A stretch of 9,690 bases of DNA, taken from NCBI GenBank assembly GCA_036478895.1, contig JAZGEV010000075.1, forward strand, positions 1-9,690. Reading direction: 5' to 3'. Within the stretch, counting starts at the first letter, position 1, and each line of letters opens with the position of its first letter. Positions 7,851 to 9,690 of this stretch are shown here, in pieces. Source of the DNA: S010-17 sp036478895 (GTDB taxonomy: Bacteria; Bacteroidota; Bacteroidia; Flavobacteriales; Flavobacteriaceae). The position numbers were made by a program, and so were the translations under genes. A model generated the notes under the pieces. That model was not told the DNA's origin. It saw only the letters and a program-made list of their open reading frames with translations, and made no database searches.

Positions 7851-7934
7851 TCCCAACGTTTCGGGATTGAAATCGAGGAACGAGATTCAGAGAATCAAAA
7901 CAATAAAAAACACTGAGCTAAAGCAATTCACAAC
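7827..7934 (-). repeat. Terminal repeat split by about 69 bp of foreign sequence
   Basis: The first 24 nt of a repeat (7827-7850, one G-to-A change at repeat position 15) and the last 15 nt (7920-7934, AAAGCAATTCACAAC, perfect) are both present in the right order. Between them, 69 bp (7851-7919) replace the 7 central bases AATTTTG. The insert holds small inverted repeats, such as GATTC-AGA-GAATC. It could be a short mobile or REP-like sequence or the scar of a recombination event. Confidence 0.8.
7838..7866 (-). terminator. Terminator-like hairpin in the insert
   Basis: On the minus strand, TCCCGA (7866-7861) pairs with TTGGGA (7856-7851), including one G-U pair, around a 4-nt loop. It is followed by GTATTTTTATTTA. 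This could stop transcripts coming from the lipoprotein/tra side before they enter the array. The T-rich stretch is interrupted and is also the repeat's own -7-like element, so the call is tentative. Confidence 0.4.
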
Positions 7935-7964
7935 TATTGGCAATGCGCAATTCATTTTTCCTTT

Positions 7965-8000
7965 ACTTCAAATGTTAAGTGAAAGTAAAAAATCACAAAC
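7965..8000 (-). repeat. Fossil CRISPR repeat at the distal end
   Basis: ACTTCAAATGTTAAGT (7965-7980) matches the repeat start at 13 of 16 positions. GAAAGTAAAAAATCACAAAC (7981-8000) resembles the repeat end GAAAGCAATTCACAAC, with small insertions. About 14 central bases are missing. It starts exactly 30 bp after the split repeat ends, so 7935-7964 would be an old spacer. It ends one base before the lipoprotein stop codon. Confidence 0.65.
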
Positions 8001-8411
8001 CTATTTTACTGGCTTCCTTGTTGGAAACTTAATGTGTTTTACAAAAAAACTTTTTTCATTATCCTTGCGTGGTACAACAATCCATCCTCTTTCACTGTCC
8101 TTCTCTAACTTCATAGATACAGGTTTGCTAGAAATAAAATCTTCATATTCAATCCAAGAAATATTGCCATTTATTGAATCCTTTATCATTTTAAATTCAT
8201 AATCATCAATACCTTTAAAATTTAGAAAATCTATGCCCATTTTTTTTGAATTAAATTCTTCTTTGGAAGCGTATTTCTTCGCCGTTTTATAATCTAGTTT
8301 TACAATAGCTTCCATATATCTTTTTGCGACTTCAACATTGCTTAGACTTTTAGTATCTGTTGTACAACTAAAAACACTAAATAGTAAAATGATAATTATC
8401 AATTTTTTCAT
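8001..8411 (-). CDS. Small putative lipoprotein, possibly NTF2-like
   Basis: This 136-aa protein starts with a signal peptide of lipoprotein type: two lysines, a hydrophobic stretch (LIIIILLFSVF) and a cysteine at residue 16 that would be lipidated. The mature part (SNVEVAKRYMEAIVKLDYKTAKKYAS, then alternating strands ending in RGWIVVPRK) recalls small NTF2-like/DUF4878-type lipoproteins of Bacteroidota, in which a helical N-terminal part is followed by a curved sheet. That fold is an inference. The function is unknown. It lies on the same strand as traN, with 106 bp between it and the gene upstream, and ends right at the fossil CRISPR repeat. No good promoter match was found upstream. The ATG at 8411 is favoured because the signal peptide begins there. 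Confidence 0.7.
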   Translation of the reverse strand: MKKLIIIILLFSVFSCTTDTKSLSNVEVAKRYMEAIVKLDYKTAKKYASKEEFNSKKMGIDFLNFKGIDDYEFKMIKDSINGNISWIEYEDFISSKPVSMKLEKDSERGWIVVPRKDNEKSFFVKHIKFPTRKPVK

Positions 8412-8483
8412 ATTTTTTTTAATTAGGATTATTAATAAATCTTTTCTCTTTTAAGAATAAATTTTTTCTTATAAGCCTCTTAG

Positions 8484-8525
8484 ACCATTAAACTCAAACC
8501 TGAGATTGAAATCAATTTTAATGGT
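8484..8525. repeat. Inverted repeat ACCATTAAA / TTTAATGGT
   Basis: A perfect 9-bp inverted repeat (8484-8492 and 8517-8525) surrounds a 24-bp loop that itself has short pairing (CTCA-aacc-TGAG). It overlaps the stop codon of the small minus-strand gene. On the plus strand it is followed by five T residues, but no plus-strand gene ends here. It might be the 3' structure of the tra-side transcript. Confidence 0.45.
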
Positions 8526-8745
8526 TTTTAGTATAATCAACTAATACATTGTATATTTTCTCCTGATGCTTTTCAGGTATATTTCTAAGCATTCCTGTAA
8601 ACATATTATTATAAACTGCGTTAGATGAAAAATTTAGAGTATCTGCAACTAATCTGCACAACTCTTTCTTTTTGTTTGTTGAAATGCTATCATACATTTC
8701 ATATATTTTTTGTAACATTCTATGGATAATTTTTACCTTTATCAT
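8518..8745 (-). CDS. Small helical protein of unknown function, downstream of traN
   Basis: I do not recognise this protein. The best start is ATG at 8745, giving 75 aa. A TTG two codons earlier (8751) and a further ATG at 8718 (66 aa, MLQKIYEMYDSIS) are alternatives. The gene begins 13 bp after the traN stop on the same strand and is probably co-transcribed with it. It is short, lysine-rich and mostly helical (KIYEMYDSISTNKKKELCRL, then EKHQEKIYNVLVDY), without a signal peptide or membrane segment. Two helical segments around a turn (NFSSNAVYNNMF) would suit a small DNA-binding or regulatory protein, but that is a guess. It lies where traO would be expected in Bacteroidota conjugation operons and does not look like TraO. 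Confidence 0.6.
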   Translation of the reverse strand: MIKVKIIHRMLQKIYEMYDSISTNKKKELCRLVADTLNFSSNAVYNNMFTGMLRNIPEKHQEKIYNVLVDYTKNH

Positions 8746-8758
8746 TAGCAATCTACAA

Positions 8759-9574
8759 TTATTTTTTGAGAATCACCTTATCCCTCAACTTCAACATCAA
8801 ATCACGCTCCCCTCCCATCTCATTCAATTCAATCTGTATCTTTTTATCTTGAGAAATGGTAAACTTATCAAAACAAACTATAAATCTCTGTTTAGATTTT
8901 CCTTGTACTCTAGTTGGGAATTGATACGTAAAAACAGGCTTTTGTATAATTTTTTGTGATGATTTTCTTTTGGAACTCGGTTTTGTTTTGGTGAAAAATT
9001 GAAGATAGTTAATGTCATAATCAATAACTGAAGTATTCTTAATTTCCATCAAAAAATACAACATATCATCACTGTATATAATCTGTTGAACAGCTAATTT
9101 TATTCCATATTTTTGTTTGGCTTTTATCAAATTTCTAGTTGGAAATTTTAAGATAGCTTTGCTTGTATTTGCATATTTCGCAAACTTACTTTCTGTTTCA
9201 GCTATTAAATTATTCGAATGCTTTTTCTTTGGTTTAACTGGTTTTTCATTTCCAATGCTCTTAGATTTCTTAACAAAATAATTGAGCTTTTGAACCGAAT
9301 CGGAATACTTTAGAATATAGGAATATACTTGACCATCATTGGTAATTGCCAATAGATTACTTTCTTTTCCTGGTGTAGCTTGTAACAGTCCAAAGTATTG
9401 TGCCTCTCCTTTGTTATAAGTAAAGGTGAAATTTGATTTCCCCACAATACCCTGTCGTATCGGTTTTGGAAAAAATAATGCTACGGCTTTCTTTTCATTG
9501 GCATAAATCGTATCAGTTTGCCCAACTATTGTTATTGTGTAAGCACTTAGTAATAGAATGATAAATATCTTCAT
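8759..9574 (-). CDS. traN: TraN, conjugative transfer protein (DUF4138)
   Basis: This 271-aa protein resembles Bacteroidota conjugative-transposon TraN. It has an N-terminal signal peptide (about residues 1-18, ending near IVGQ), then the family's opening YANEKKAVALFFPKPI. Further on are an aromatic-rich strand region (FTFTYNKGEAQYFGLLQATP), a lysine-rich linker at about 110-135, and a second sheet domain with FLMEIKNTSVIDYDINYLQFF. TraN is an exported component of the type IV secretion apparatus, likened to VirB9, working with TraM (VirB10-like). The length is somewhat below the roughly 300 or more residues common in the family. The start overlaps the upstream traM stop as ATGA, showing translational coupling. 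The expected next gene, traO, is not found; a small unknown gene follows instead. Confidence 0.85.
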   Translation of the reverse strand: MKIFIILLLSAYTITIVGQTDTIYANEKKAVALFFPKPIRQGIVGKSNFTFTYNKGEAQYFGLLQATPGKESNLLAITNDGQVYSYILKYSDSVQKLNYFVKKSKSIGNEKPVKPKKKHSNNLIAETESKFAKYANTSKAILKFPTRNLIKAKQKYGIKLAVQQIIYSDDMLYFLMEIKNTSVIDYDINYLQFFTKTKPSSKRKSSQKIIQKPVFTYQFPTRVQGKSKQRFIVCFDKFTISQDKKIQIELNEMGGERDLMLKLRDKVILKK

Positions 9575-9690
9575 AATTTTGGTTTTAGTATTAATTTATA
9601 ATTATTGGTAATGGTTACTTTTACATTTTTATTGGAGCGTTGAAATACACTTTTCAACACGCCAGCTGAAGGTATGGATGGAATATTTAT
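9571..9690 (-). CDS. traM: 3' end of traM, conjugative transfer protein (partial)
   Basis: The minus strand is open from the window edge for 39 codons to TGA at 9573-9571, which overlaps the traN start as ATGA. The fragment (PSAGVLKSVFQRSNKNVKVT, then ending KLILKPKL) matches the type of C-terminus found in Bacteroidota TraM, where a short helix (LKSV) precedes a closing basic strand pair. TraM is the VirB10-like inner-to-outer membrane channel component. The rest lies outside the window. The identification rests on this short tail, the overlap with traN and the fixed gene order traM-traN in these elements. Confidence 0.7.
   Translation of the reverse strand: MNIPSIPSAGVLKSVFQRSNKNVKVTITNNYKLILKPKL

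Noticed and set aside
7935..7964. A further partial repeat inside the fossil spacer (GCAATTCA shared with the repeat)
   Set aside because: Only 8 bases match and no spacing rule is met; it is treated as part of the old spacer.
7804..8202. Open frame on the plus strand of 132 codons
   Set aside because: It begins in a spacer, crosses the broken repeat and insert, and continues antisense to the lipoprotein gene; it has no protein-like features.
7865..8512. GATTGAAATC occurs in the 69-bp insert and again near 8503-8512, suggesting a dispersed element
   Set aside because: The shared part is about 10 bases of partly self-complementary AT-rich sequence, with no matching flanks; chance is adequate.
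8672..8959. Open frame on the plus strand
   Set aside because: It is antisense to traN and the small gene after it. Its hydrophobic content comes from reading AT-rich DNA in reverse.

Overview
The window is a type II-C CRISPR-Cas locus from an AT-rich member of the Bacteroidota, most likely a Flavobacteriaceae-type genome. This rests on the very large (1455-aa) Cas9 with Bacteroidota-style motifs, a 46-nt repeat with about 30-nt spacers, TAnnTTTG-type -7 promoter elements, and TraM/TraN conjugation proteins of the kind carried by Bacteroidota conjugative elements. No species can be named from the sequence alone.

Layout. Positions 57-818 (+) encode a membrane-anchored phospholipase D-like (HKD) protein. 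Between it and cas9 lies a tracrRNA gene on the minus strand (about 908 down to 824), with its own consensus promoter at 913-942 and a hairpin/T-tract terminator at 824-852. The cas operon follows on the plus strand: cas9 (1006-5373), cas1 (5381-6278) and cas2 (6271-6618). There is no csn2 or cas4, so the system is II-C. A 70-bp leader (6619-6688) ends in a near-perfect palindrome that runs into the first repeat. The array has 15 identical 46-nt repeats (6689-7796). A 16th repeat is split by about 69 bp of foreign sequence (7827-7934). Exactly 30 bp further on is an eroded 17th repeat (7965-8000). The minus strand then carries a small lipoprotein gene (8001-8411), a small unidentified protein (8518-8745), traN (8759-9574) and the 3' end of traM (9571-9690).

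How it works together. The tracrRNA anti-repeat is complementary to 23 nt of the repeat and fixes the crRNA strand as minus, opposite to the cas genes. Read in that direction, every repeat contains TTG-N19-TATTTTTA, close to the Bacteroidota promoter consensus. This suggests that each crRNA may be transcribed from its own repeat. The intact repeats lie beside cas2 and the decayed ones at the far end, so new spacers probably enter on the cas2 side.

Most notable points: (1) cas1 is frameshifted in an A10 tract 85 nt after its start codon, so spacer acquisition is either lost or depends on slippage; (2) promoter-like elements are built into every repeat; (3) the distal end of the array shows an interrupted repeat followed by a fossil spacer and fossil repeat; (4) a palindrome spans the leader-repeat junction; (5) the locus abuts a type IV secretion (tra) module that appears to end at traN, suggesting carriage on, or insertion next to, an integrative conjugative element.
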